In this document: one piece after another, positions 34,650-43,162 of the stretch | How the letters are laid out: each line of letters opens with the position of its first letter | Numbering within the stretch: the first letter of the stretch is position 1 | NCBI RefSeq assembly: GCF_002834295.1 | Contig: NZ_PISP01000003.1 | Span: 62,001-126,000, forward strand | DNA from: Rhodohalobacter barkolensis | GTDB taxonomy: Bacteria > Bacteroidota > Rhodothermia > Balneolales > Balneolaceae | Direction: 5' to 3' | DNA: 64,000 nt | Notes under the pieces: model-generated | What the model was told of the DNA's origin: nothing | Database searches by the model: none | The model's input: the letters and a program-made list of their open reading frames with translations, nothing else | Translations under genes and position numbers: made by a program

Positions 34650-35747
34650 TCAATCGTTTTCTATCAGATTTACCGCCTGTGAGGCGACTTCCATTCCAAC
34701 GGCGATTCCCATACCGCTCAGACCCGCAGCAACAAAAAGTCCCGACTCAACCTGTTCCAGAATCGGCTCTTTGTTTTCCGTCATGCCCATGATTCCGCTC
34801 CACTCGATATCAACCTTCCAGTTGGAGGGCAGCTTGAGAACATCGTTAGCAAATCCGTATAGATACTCTTTGATTTTCGGATTTACCCCAAATTGATCAG
34901 TTGTCTCCTCTTCCTTAGCCAGATTTCGCGCCCCGCCAAGCAACAGCCGGTCGCCAACATTCCGGAAATAGACATAGCCGCGATCGTGATGAAAGGTGCC
35001 CCGCCATTTAAAATCTTCAATCGGTTCGGTTACAATTACAAATCCCCGCGCCGGCTGGATGGGTTTGTCTATTATGTTTGATGTAAACCCATTTACCGCC
35101 GATAATATTTTTTTTGGTGTTAAAACAACACCTTCCTCAAATTCAACTCGATTTGGTTCTACCGAAGAGACCTTGCTATTCCACAGTACTCTCACACCGG
35201 CTTCAGCCAGTTTTTGATGAAGGGATCGCATCAGCAACCCGCTGTTGATTGCACCTTCCAGCCGATTAAAAATGGCAGGATAGCCCTCAAACTCTTTCAC
35301 CGAATAGACTTCAGCTTCACCAATTTTTTCTGCCAGTTTTTGATTCAACCAATTCACCTTATTGCGACACTGTTCAAAAAGCTGATCATCGGTAAAAATC
35401 TCGTGTCCGCCAACCGATTCGTATCCGATCGCCTCCTCTCCCATCGTGGATTTTAATCGTTTTAGCCCGTTCCACCTCCGTTCAATCCGGTTCATTACGG
35501 TCTCTTCTCCCGCAATCTCCAAATCAGCCAGATGCTCAGAAACAGATCCAACACAGGCAAAACCCGCATTTCGCGTACTGGCCCCTTCCGGAGCAAATCC
35601 TTTGTCCACCACAATTACATCGTGATCAGGATTCTTCTCTTTATAAAAAAGCGCCGCTGATGCTCCAACAATACCGGCACCGACCACCAGCAGATCCGGC
35701 GATTTTAGCCACTCTTCCCGTTCCCAGAATGAAAATTCACGTTTCAT
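34650..35747 (-). CDS. FAD-dependent amino-acid-oxidase-type oxidoreductase
   Basis: 365 residues. N-terminal dinucleotide-binding motif LVVGAGIVGASAALFYKEK, then GASTRNAGFACVGSVSEHL, and the C-terminal FAD motif GLFVAAGLSGMGIAVGMEVA. The DAO family includes glycine, sarcosine and D-amino-acid oxidases. Start overlaps the upstream WbuC-type gene by 4 nt (ATGA), so the two are translationally coupled. Substrate unknown. Confidence 0.9.
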   Translation of the reverse strand: MKREFSFWEREEWLKSPDLLVVGAGIVGASAALFYKEKNPDHDVIVVDKGFAPEGASTRNAGFACVGSVSEHLADLEIAGEETVMNRIERRWNGLKRLKSTMGEEAIGYESVGGHEIFTDDQLFEQCRNKVNWLNQKLAEKIGEAEVYSVKEFEGYPAIFNRLEGAINSGLLMRSLHQKLAEAGVRVLWNSKVSSVEPNRVEFEEGVVLTPKKILSAVNGFTSNIIDKPIQPARGFVIVTEPIEDFKWRGTFHHDRGYVYFRNVGDRLLLGGARNLAKEEETTDQFGVNPKIKEYLYGFANDVLKLPSNWKVDIEWSGIMGMTENKEPILEQVESGLFVAAGLSGMGIAVGMEVASQAVNLIEND

Positions 35748-36238
35748 AGATTCAGATGGTTTCTTAGTTGTTCAAAAGCACTTGGATCAGATTCGTCAGC
35801 AGACCAGCTTGCAAACTCCTTATCCGTTTCCGCGTTGTAGGGTCCCTTTTTGCACTCAAACAAAATCGTATCCTCTTCCAACACGACAAACGTATGCCAG
35901 GTATTCGGTTCGATATCAACAACAGATGGAATAGGGTTCGACTTTAGCAAGTTGTCGGTCAATACACTTCCTTTATCATCTAAAGTAAAGAACCGAATAG
36001 AGCCTTTTAAAACCACGATCGATTCCGTTGCATGATGCATCGGATGGCGGTGCGGACGAATATAGGTTCCGGGTTGAAGAAAGTTTATTAACCTCTGCAC
36101 TTCTGCATTCTGTTTACGGTGGATCGGCAAAATCATTCGTTTTCTGGGACTTTCCCGTGATGCCTCCAACCCCTCAACAATCTGCGTTTCGGAGAGATGA
36201 AAATAGTCGCCGGACGGATTATCGAATGCCAATTTCAT
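35744..36238 (-). CDS. WbuC-family cupin metalloprotein
   Basis: 164 residues. PGTYIRPHRHPMHHATESIVVLKGS (by its ends) supplies the cupin metal ligands H-x-H and E, and IEPNTWHTFVVLEEDTILFECKKGPYN the second motif; this tail is typical of WbuC-like proteins named from O-antigen loci, whose reaction is not established. Middle gene of a tight three-gene operon (M20 peptidase, this, FAD oxidoreductase). Confidence 0.88.
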   Translation of the reverse strand: MKLAFDNPSGDYFHLSETQIVEGLEASRESPRKRMILPIHRKQNAEVQRLINFLQPGTYIRPHRHPMHHATESIVVLKGSIRFFTLDDKGSVLTDNLLKSNPIPSVVDIEPNTWHTFVVLEEDTILFECKKGPYNAETDKEFASWSADESDPSAFEQLRNHLNL

Positions 36239-36242
36239 CCAA

Positions 36243-37430
36243 TCACTCCTTCAACGCTAATCTGGCCATTAAAGCGGCGCCGGTCAAAAATGCCCGCTCA
36301 TCGATATTGTATTTTGGATGATGCCAGCTCCAGCCGGAATCCGCCTCTTCACTTCGGGATCCCAAAAAGTAGAAAGCTCCCGGAAACTCTTGCTGATAGA
36401 AAGCAAAATCTTCACCGCCCATGATCGGTTTTTCAAGTTCCACCAATTGATCTTCACCAAACAACTCTTTAGCGGAATCAATAATATTCTGCGTGCATGT
36501 TTCATTGTTGTCAACTGCAGGGTATCCTTCATTAAATCTAAAATCATACCTTCCGCCGGCTCCCTCAACCACTCCTTTCAGAATCGCCTCCATTCTTTCT
36601 TTGATCAGCATGGCGGTTTCCCGAGAGAATGTTCGAACTGTCCCAATCAGCTCCGCTTTTTCCGGTATGACGTTATACGTTGATCCCGCCTGAATTTTAC
36701 CAATGGTTACAACAGCGGGCTCGGTTGGATTGATATTTCGGCTCACGATGGTTTGAAAATGGGTAATCACTTGAGCGGCCAGCACAATTGGGTCGATCGT
36801 TTCGTGAGGAGATGCGGCATGACCTCCCTTTCCATAAATTTCGATCTCAATTTCATCCGGGCGAGCCATCATCGGTCCGGTTTTGGCGGCAATTTTACCC
36901 ACTTCGTAATTGGGATTCATATGAAGCCCATACACTTCCTGTACTCCCTGTTTCTGCAAAAATCCGGTCTCCATCAGCAGACGCCCGCCTCCGGGCAGTT
37001 TCTCCTCAGCAGGCTGGAAAATCAGTACAATCTTTCCGCTGATCTGATCCTTCAAATCCATCAATATTTTAGCTGCACCCAGCATATTGGCTGTGTGAGC
37101 ATCATGTCCGCAGCAATGAGCCGCACCGGGCCTTTCAGATTTAAATTCCTGCTTTGCCTCACCTACTTCTTCCATTGCAAGCGCATCGATGTCGGCCCGA
37201 AGTGCAATCACACGGCCTGAAGGTTTTCCTTCAATGATTCCCACACATCCGGTTTCCAGCGGCCTGTGAGTTTCTATTCCCATCTGCTCCAGCTCATTCA
37301 AAATAAACTCGGTGGTATCGTACTCTTTATAGCTCACCTCAGGATTTTTATGAATGTGGCGCCTTACAGACACCATGTAATCGAAATGTATTTTCGCCTG
37401 TTTGTTTATCACTTCACGAAAGGTGCTCAT
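36243..37430 (-). CDS. M20-family amidohydrolase (IAA-amino acid hydrolase/N-acyl-amino acid type)
   Basis: 395 residues. Metal-binding AAHCCGHDAHTANMLGAA, IFQPAEEKLPGGGRLL, GLHMNPNYEVG, and the final IMGGEDFAFYQQEFPGAFYFLG match M20D peptidases that remove acyl or aminoacyl groups. First gene of the operon with the cupin 4 nt downstream. Together they may handle a modified amino acid: deacylation here, oxidation by the FAD enzyme. That pathway is inference. Confidence 0.93.
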   Translation of the reverse strand: MSTFREVINKQAKIHFDYMVSVRRHIHKNPEVSYKEYDTTEFILNELEQMGIETHRPLETGCVGIIEGKPSGRVIALRADIDALAMEEVGEAKQEFKSERPGAAHCCGHDAHTANMLGAAKILMDLKDQISGKIVLIFQPAEEKLPGGGRLLMETGFLQKQGVQEVYGLHMNPNYEVGKIAAKTGPMMARPDEIEIEIYGKGGHAASPHETIDPIVLAAQVITHFQTIVSRNINPTEPAVVTIGKIQAGSTYNVIPEKAELIGTVRTFSRETAMLIKERMEAILKGVVEGAGGRYDFRFNEGYPAVDNNETCTQNIIDSAKELFGEDQLVELEKPIMGGEDFAFYQQEFPGAFYFLGSRSEEADSGWSWHHPKYNIDERAFLTGAALMARLALKE

Positions 37431-37710
37431 GGAATCACTTTTTTTAATTCATTTGAAAGTTGAAAAATCTATAATCTGCAAGAATATACCGATTTCTATT
37501 CCGCAATATTATGTAACTCTGAAGTGGTCATTCCAACCAAACTCAAAATAGAGAAGGGATCTTTTTTGAACCATTACAAACTTTAAGTTTTCATCTATAC
37601 TACTAAAATCATTTATATATTAAATAAGCGTTACATATTTATCCGTGAGAGACTTCAGGTTTCAACTAACAAAATATAGCTGTCAGTTAATCAGTATTGA
37701 TAGTTTTTAA

Positions 37711-39093
37711 ATGAAAAGTAAATCGTCAAATGAGGAGATTATGATAACAAATGGCCATTCTGACTTTTCAGTTCAAAACTATAAACCCTATACCCTCAGA
37801 AATTTTCGTGAAATTCCTCAAATGGAAAAACTGTCGGAAGAAGAGAAGTTCGCGATTGAAGTTGTGGGATCAGTTTTACCTTTCAAAGCCAATAATTATG
37901 TGATTGATGAATTAATTGATTGGGATAACGCCCCCGACGACCCCATTTTCATATTGACTTTTCCGGTAAAAGAGCTTTTGAAAGATGAACACTTTAATAC
38001 GATGGCTGATCTGATTAGAAGCGGCGCTTCAAAAAACGAAATTAAAGCTAAGGCCAATGAAATCAGGTTGCAACTAAATCCCAATCCTGCAGGACAAATG
38101 GATCATAACGTTCCGCAGTATCATAAAGAAAAACTAGAGGGAATTCAGCATAAATATCGTGAAACAGCCCTCTTTTTTCCCAGCCAGGGACAAACCTGTC
38201 ATGCATATTGTTCATTTTGTTTTCGCTGGCCTCAGTTTGTAGGCATGAAGGATTATAGATTTGCGACACGAGAAATTGAAAAACTTATCGGTTACCTCAG
38301 AGAAAATCCTCAGGTTACAGATGTTCTCATTACCGGCGGTGACCCAATGGTTATGAAAGCTGAAATTCTGGAACAATATATTAACCCGCTTCTTGAAGCT
38401 GACCTCCCAAATTTGCAAAACATTCGTATTGGAAGTAAATCCCTGAGTTACTGGCCCTACAAGTATGTAACTGACCGCGATGCAAACAAAACTCTCAATC
38501 TTTTTAGAAAAGTAGTTGATTCGGGAATACATCTTGCTTTTATGGCACATTTCAACCACCCGGTTGAACAGGAAACTGCCATTGTTAAAAAAGCCATTCA
38601 AAATATTCAACAGACTGGGGCTGTAATACGCACCCAGTCACCCCTGCTCTACAAAATTAATGATCATCCTGATATATGGGCTAAAATGTGGCAACAGCAG
38701 GTGCAAATGGGAATCATCCCGTACTATATGTTTGTGGTTCGAAACACCGGTGCTCAACACTTTTACGGTATCCCTCTTGAACGAGCCTGGCATATTTTTC
38801 GAGAGGCTTATCAACAAACAAGCGGACTTGGGCGAACCGTGAGAGGACCCAGCATGTCGGCTCATCCCGGCAAGGTGCAAATTCTCGGAGTAGAAGAGAT
38901 CCACGGAGAAAAGGTGTTTGTACTTCGCCTCATTCAAGGCAGAAATCCCGACTGGGTAGACAGACCATTTTTTGCCGAGTATAATCCGGATGCCATCTGG
39001 CTTGATGATCTTAAACCGGCATTTGGACGATCAAAGTTCTTTTTTGAAAAAGACCTGAAAAAATCTCAGTCAAATAAAGTGAGATCTGTTTGA
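37711..39093 (+). CDS. KamA-family radical SAM protein (lysine 2,3-aminomutase-like)
   Basis: 460 residues. The radical SAM cysteines are C163, C167 and C170 in QTCHAYCSFCFRW, followed by DVLITGGDPMV (GGDP motif) and a full barrel. Lysine 2,3-aminomutase proper has CSMYCRHC and an APGGGGK motif for pyridoxal phosphate; here the corresponding place reads SAHPGKVQI with K388. The changes mean that PLP binding and lysine as substrate are uncertain. Monocistronic. Confidence 0.85.
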   Translation: MKSKSSNEEIMITNGHSDFSVQNYKPYTLRNFREIPQMEKLSEEEKFAIEVVGSVLPFKANNYVIDELIDWDNAPDDPIFILTFPVKELLKDEHFNTMADLIRSGASKNEIKAKANEIRLQLNPNPAGQMDHNVPQYHKEKLEGIQHKYRETALFFPSQGQTCHAYCSFCFRWPQFVGMKDYRFATREIEKLIGYLRENPQVTDVLITGGDPMVMKAEILEQYINPLLEADLPNLQNIRIGSKSLSYWPYKYVTDRDANKTLNLFRKVVDSGIHLAFMAHFNHPVEQETAIVKKAIQNIQQTGAVIRTQSPLLYKINDHPDIWAKMWQQQVQMGIIPYYMFVVRNTGAQHFYGIPLERAWHIFREAYQQTSGLGRTVRGPSMSAHPGKVQILGVEEIHGEKVFVLRLIQGRNPDWVDRPFFAEYNPDAIWLDDLKPAFGRSKFFFEKDLKKSQSNKVRSV

Positions 39094-39137
39094 ACGTTTA
39101 AAATATTCAGGCTGTTTTTTCTAAAAAAAGTAACTAT

Positions 39138-39914
39138 ATGAAGAAACTAACACTTTTACTTACCCTTTTGCTCCTTTTCACCCTCACGAACCAACTTTCT
39201 GCACAGGAGAGAATCACTGACGAAGAGCAGGCTCGATCCATTTTTGAAGAGGTGGATGACCGCAGAAATTCCATCGAGTCTGAAACGGCAAAAATGGAGA
39301 TGGTGATTACCGATCCAAGAGGACGAACCCGTTCCAGAACCATGCAATCATGGAATTTGGTTGATGGCGACGATAACAAGAGCCTGATCATCTTTTCAGA
39401 TCCGGGAAATGTTCGTGGCACCGGATTTCTATCCGTCCGTGAAGATGGCAGTACCACTCAGCGACTCTATCTTCCTTCTGTGGGACGAATACAAACAATC
39501 GGTTCAGCCGAGAGAGGCGACCGCTTTATGGGAAGTGATTTTACCTACGAAGATCTTGGAGATCAGGATCCGGATGATTATGACTTTGAGTGGCTCGAAG
39601 AAAATGAAGACTACTATCTGGTCCGAGCTTCTAAACCGGATTCCGATCAGTATGCTTATGTGGAATTTGAAATTTTAAAAGAGAAGTACGCTCTGCAAAA
39701 AATCCACTATTATGATGAAGATGATAATCAAATCAAACGTCTTGAAGCGGAGAATTTAGAGGAGATCACGGACCAACTCTGGAGCCCGACTAAGATGACG
39801 ATGTATGATCTGCGCGAAGATCGAAAAACAGAAATCACCTGGAGCGACAGGGAAATCAACAGCACGATTGAGGATTGGAGATTTACAGAGCGCGGATTGA
39901 GGAGAGGAATTTGA
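39138..39914 (+). CDS. LolA-like outer-membrane lipoprotein-sorting family protein
   Basis: 258 residues. Signal peptide ending NQLSAQ, then a single LolA_like domain: EMVITDPRGRTRSRTMQSW, SLIIFSDPGNVRGTGFLSV, LYLPSVGRIQTIGSAERGDRFMGSDFTYEDL (by its ends). In other bacteria such proteins pair with RND-type exporters and carry lipids or lipoproteins across the periplasm. No exporter gene is adjacent here. Confidence 0.9.
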   Translation: MKKLTLLLTLLLLFTLTNQLSAQERITDEEQARSIFEEVDDRRNSIESETAKMEMVITDPRGRTRSRTMQSWNLVDGDDNKSLIIFSDPGNVRGTGFLSVREDGSTTQRLYLPSVGRIQTIGSAERGDRFMGSDFTYEDLGDQDPDDYDFEWLEENEDYYLVRASKPDSDQYAYVEFEILKEKYALQKIHYYDEDDNQIKRLEAENLEEITDQLWSPTKMTMYDLREDRKTEITWSDREINSTIEDWRFTERGLRRGI

Positions 39915-39918
39915 TTCA

Positions 39919-39992
39919 GTATTAAGTAGTAAGTATTAGGTAGCAAGTAAAAATGCAGTTTACTTTATACTTCATACTTACTACCCAATACT
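39919..39992. repeat. Imperfect palindrome of AGTA-rich sequence between convergent genes
   Basis: AGTATTAGGTAGCAAGTA (39932-39949) is opposed by TACTTACTACCCAATACT (39974-39992 region). The hairpin lies exactly between the stops of the two convergent genes and may terminate both. Confidence 0.6.
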
Positions 39993-40000
39993 CTTCTTTA

Positions 40001-42928
40001 TTAAAACGGAACCACCGCACGCACCCGATAGTAAAGATCGTAATCGGTATTTGTGAAAAGCTCCTGCGCCGGCTGTGCAATTCCAACTGCATGGGCAATC
40101 CTGATGCCGGCAAGACTTAGTGAATTTTTCAGTTCAGCACCTGCTCCCCATCGCTGTTCCCTGCCTGTGGTCCCATCTACAAACCGTGCATTCCAAACCA
40201 CACCGACGTCTGAAAACATCGAAATTGAAGTTGCCCCTAAATCCAGCAGTCCTAAAATGGTTGTATCTAAAGAGGGCAGAAATGGTATCCGATACTCAAA
40301 TCGGCCAAACGCTACACGATCTCCGGCAATAAACTCCCGGTATCCGCGAACTCTTTCAGCCTGATTAAACAACTCGAGCGGCACTTCTCCCGGCAAACTT
40401 AAATGGATATTATCCAGCCGGGAAAAACCGATATAGTTTTGGAGTAACGGAGATCCCCACTGCTGCTGATATCGTCCGTATAGATATATCCTCTGCATTC
40501 CGATTGGGTGCAACACCTTGTATGCGCTCAAATCTGCCGTTGCAAATCTCACTTCCGATCCAAATATCTTTTCTGCACCTGTCAGTAAACCTCGAACTCC
40601 CCAGCCGTCCAGCGGGTGAATCACATTATCTCTCCAAGGCCTCTGTTTTTTGATCTGAAATCCAACCGTCAGATCTGTTTGCCGGGCTTGCTCCGGCGCC
40701 GGTACCTGGAATGAACCCGTAAATGCATCCCGATCAAAAGGGTGAATCAGAACATGACGGAGTCGTGTATAAACACTGCCATCTTGATAAGGCGCCTCAA
40801 AACGGTCAACCGGAATATTTACCGTAATCTGACCGCCAATGAGCTCCTCAACCAGAAATTTATCCCCATAAAAAAAGGCGCTCCCCGGAGTTTTATAGAT
40901 CGAGGTGGTAATAGATGGATAAAACTGGTTGTTGATATAGCTCAACACACCGTATGAGTAGTCTAAATTACCAAGCGAAATGTTTCCTGTTGCCGCAAAA
41001 AGATGTTTACCCAGCGGTTCTGTAAATCCGGTCACCCCAAACAGTCCCCAGTTTCTCGAATCTCCGAAGTAAGGCAGTATGATGGTTGATGCATGCGTCA
41101 AATTCTGAATCGGCCGGTACTTGTACTGGTCGACAATCAGACTTTCATCGGGCTCAATACCGGACGAAATCATATTCGGCGCCTGTTTGAGCCTCCAGCT
41201 CGAATAAACTTCGGGCACCCTATCATCACCCAAGAATACATCCCTATGCGGATCAACCCAATAGACTTGATCCCTTCGTTTTGTTTCACTCGCTTTGATC
41301 AGCAGTCTTTCCGTCTCGAGCGTATCCACTGATGATGTCCAGCCATAAACTTCTCCACCGGTGAAGAGATTGGTTATCCGACGCTCTTCCCCTGTTTCAA
41401 AATCGTACAAAAACACATTCGGCACTTCATCGCGAAGGGATGTGTAAGCCATCTTGCTGCCATCGGGACTCAAAACAAAATTTCTGTTGTCTGTATCATT
41501 TCGGTCCAATACTGTTTCATTGCCTGAAAGGGGATCGACCAAAACCATATTACGATTACCGTTTTCATCGAACTTATGAATCAGCCAAGACTGATCGCTT
41601 TTTACCCAAAGCGGATGGAAAATCTGAATATCATTTTGATAATTTGTGATTCTATTCTCCTCTCCGGTTTCCAGATCCAGCTGAAATAAATTCCCATTCC
41701 CATCTTCGTTAACAATGTAGGCAATTGTGTTCTTTAGCGGACCCTGTGTAGGGTATTTAGCTCTCCGGCTGTGGGTAAGTTGTTCTTCCTTTCCAGACTC
41801 GATATCCAGGGTGAAAATGTCATTCAACAGTGAAGAGTTTACTCCCCGAACCGTTCGGGAATAATACAGAGCTGAACCGTCAGAACTCCATGCAAGGTCT
41901 GAGTTGATGGAGCCCTCTGCTATTTTCCGGCTGCTTCGGGTAGAATCGTTCTGAATGATATGGAGACTCCGAACCGGACGGGCAAGAGACTGCAGTGAAA
42001 GTACGGCAAGTTGTGAGCCATCCGGACTTACCGCCACATCGTAATAGAACTGACCGGGAAGGGAAATCGGTTCTGTGTCCAATGAATCCGTGCGCTCCAT
42101 TTGAGATGCCAGGGTATTGTAGTAGACATTCATGTGCTTGCGCCAATCCTCATAAAAAGATTGATATCCGCCTTCTACCGCATCATCAAAGGCACTGTTA
42201 AAATCGTGGTACTCTATTCCCAGAAAATCATCTCTGTGCGATAGGAGATTCACGAGTGTACTATCACCATATTTTTCGGTAAAATAGCGAAGTTGTGAAT
42301 TCCCAACTGCGTACATCAGCCTTCCGTTCTCGATGGACTGCCCATCGTTGAATCCGGGACGGCTGTCAAAAATTGCTTTTCTGAGCCAGCGATCGCCACG
42401 CTGGGAGTCCCAATATTCCGTCTGATATTGTGCCAATCCCTCCGTCCAGTGGCGGGGAAGTGGGTCGGCAATCACATAATTCAACAGCCCAAAATCGGAC
42501 CAAACTGCCTTGAAATGGAAAATATGTCCCAGCTCATGAGCAATAACTTTCCGCAGCCACTTTTCACTTCCGGTCTTGGTTTCGGCATAGTCGTTAAGGT
42601 TCACCCAAATGGCGGTGTAACCCTTTCCGATTGGGTTGGCAAAACCGTTTACAATCTCATCTTCGTCCGACAGATAGATCCTGACTTTTTTAGAAAAATC
42701 CACTTCAAGATTAGCAGACAAAGCAGCGTAACTCTCTTCAGCAATGGCTGAGGCCTGAGGAATGATGTTTGAAATCCGATCCGGATAGATAATTCTGAAG
42801 TGCTCCGTCTCAGCAACCTGCCAGTTCAGATAGGGATGATTCCGGCCATTCAGGGAGTTGAATCCCTGGGCGGAAAGATCCACGGTAATTACCAGCAACA
42901 GCAAGAGTAAGGAGATCACTGTTTTCAT
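40001..42928 (-). CDS. Large exported protein: HEXXH peptidase-like domain, TolB-type propeller and C-terminal outer-membrane barrel
   Basis: 975 residues from ATG 42928, chosen because it gives a clean signal peptide ending DLSAQ; the frame extends 26 codons upstream. Residues 131-135 read HELGH, a gluzincin-like zinc site within a peptidase-MA-like region (about 30-290). Repeats of the form DVAVSPDGSQLAVLS, DLAWSSDGSALYYS and NFVLSPDGSKMAYTS mark a WD40/PD40 beta-propeller (about 310-600). The last ~370 residues are beta-rich and end in YRVRAVVPF with terminal Phe, as in surface-antigen/BamA-like barrels. Function unknown. Confidence 0.75.
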   Translation of the reverse strand: MKTVISLLLLLLVITVDLSAQGFNSLNGRNHPYLNWQVAETEHFRIIYPDRISNIIPQASAIAEESYAALSANLEVDFSKKVRIYLSDEDEIVNGFANPIGKGYTAIWVNLNDYAETKTGSEKWLRKVIAHELGHIFHFKAVWSDFGLLNYVIADPLPRHWTEGLAQYQTEYWDSQRGDRWLRKAIFDSRPGFNDGQSIENGRLMYAVGNSQLRYFTEKYGDSTLVNLLSHRDDFLGIEYHDFNSAFDDAVEGGYQSFYEDWRKHMNVYYNTLASQMERTDSLDTEPISLPGQFYYDVAVSPDGSQLAVLSLQSLARPVRSLHIIQNDSTRSSRKIAEGSINSDLAWSSDGSALYYSRTVRGVNSSLLNDIFTLDIESGKEEQLTHSRRAKYPTQGPLKNTIAYIVNEDGNGNLFQLDLETGEENRITNYQNDIQIFHPLWVKSDQSWLIHKFDENGNRNMVLVDPLSGNETVLDRNDTDNRNFVLSPDGSKMAYTSLRDEVPNVFLYDFETGEERRITNLFTGGEVYGWTSSVDTLETERLLIKASETKRRDQVYWVDPHRDVFLGDDRVPEVYSSWRLKQAPNMISSGIEPDESLIVDQYKYRPIQNLTHASTIILPYFGDSRNWGLFGVTGFTEPLGKHLFAATGNISLGNLDYSYGVLSYINNQFYPSITTSIYKTPGSAFFYGDKFLVEELIGGQITVNIPVDRFEAPYQDGSVYTRLRHVLIHPFDRDAFTGSFQVPAPEQARQTDLTVGFQIKKQRPWRDNVIHPLDGWGVRGLLTGAEKIFGSEVRFATADLSAYKVLHPIGMQRIYLYGRYQQQWGSPLLQNYIGFSRLDNIHLSLPGEVPLELFNQAERVRGYREFIAGDRVAFGRFEYRIPFLPSLDTTILGLLDLGATSISMFSDVGVVWNARFVDGTTGREQRWGAGAELKNSLSLAGIRIAHAVGIAQPAQELFTNTDYDLYYRVRAVVPF

Positions 42929-43021
42929 AAAAAGGATTGGCTCATCTGTTTGATTTCTGATAAGATAATACCATTTCTGTTTGAAAACAGCAGGGTAACG
43001 TTTCAAATAATTTTTAATGAC

Positions 43022-43108
43022 TGCCTCAGTGCAACTCAGCGAGTCATCTGCAAAACTCTGCGAGAACCCAAAACCCTATTTCTTGTTGATTTTCGCAGAG
43101 TAGCATGT
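43022..43108. repeat. Solo end of the CGCAGAG inverted-repeat family
   Basis: The reverse complement starts TTCTCGCAGAGTTTTGCAGATGACTCGC..., close to the left arm of the element at 32122. A short GATTTTCGCAGAGTAGC follows at 43092, possibly the opposing remnant. Confidence 0.55.
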
Positions 43109-43162
43109 AAAACCCGTCAGACCGCTCTAAGCGGTCAGACGGATACTCAGGGATAATTGAAA

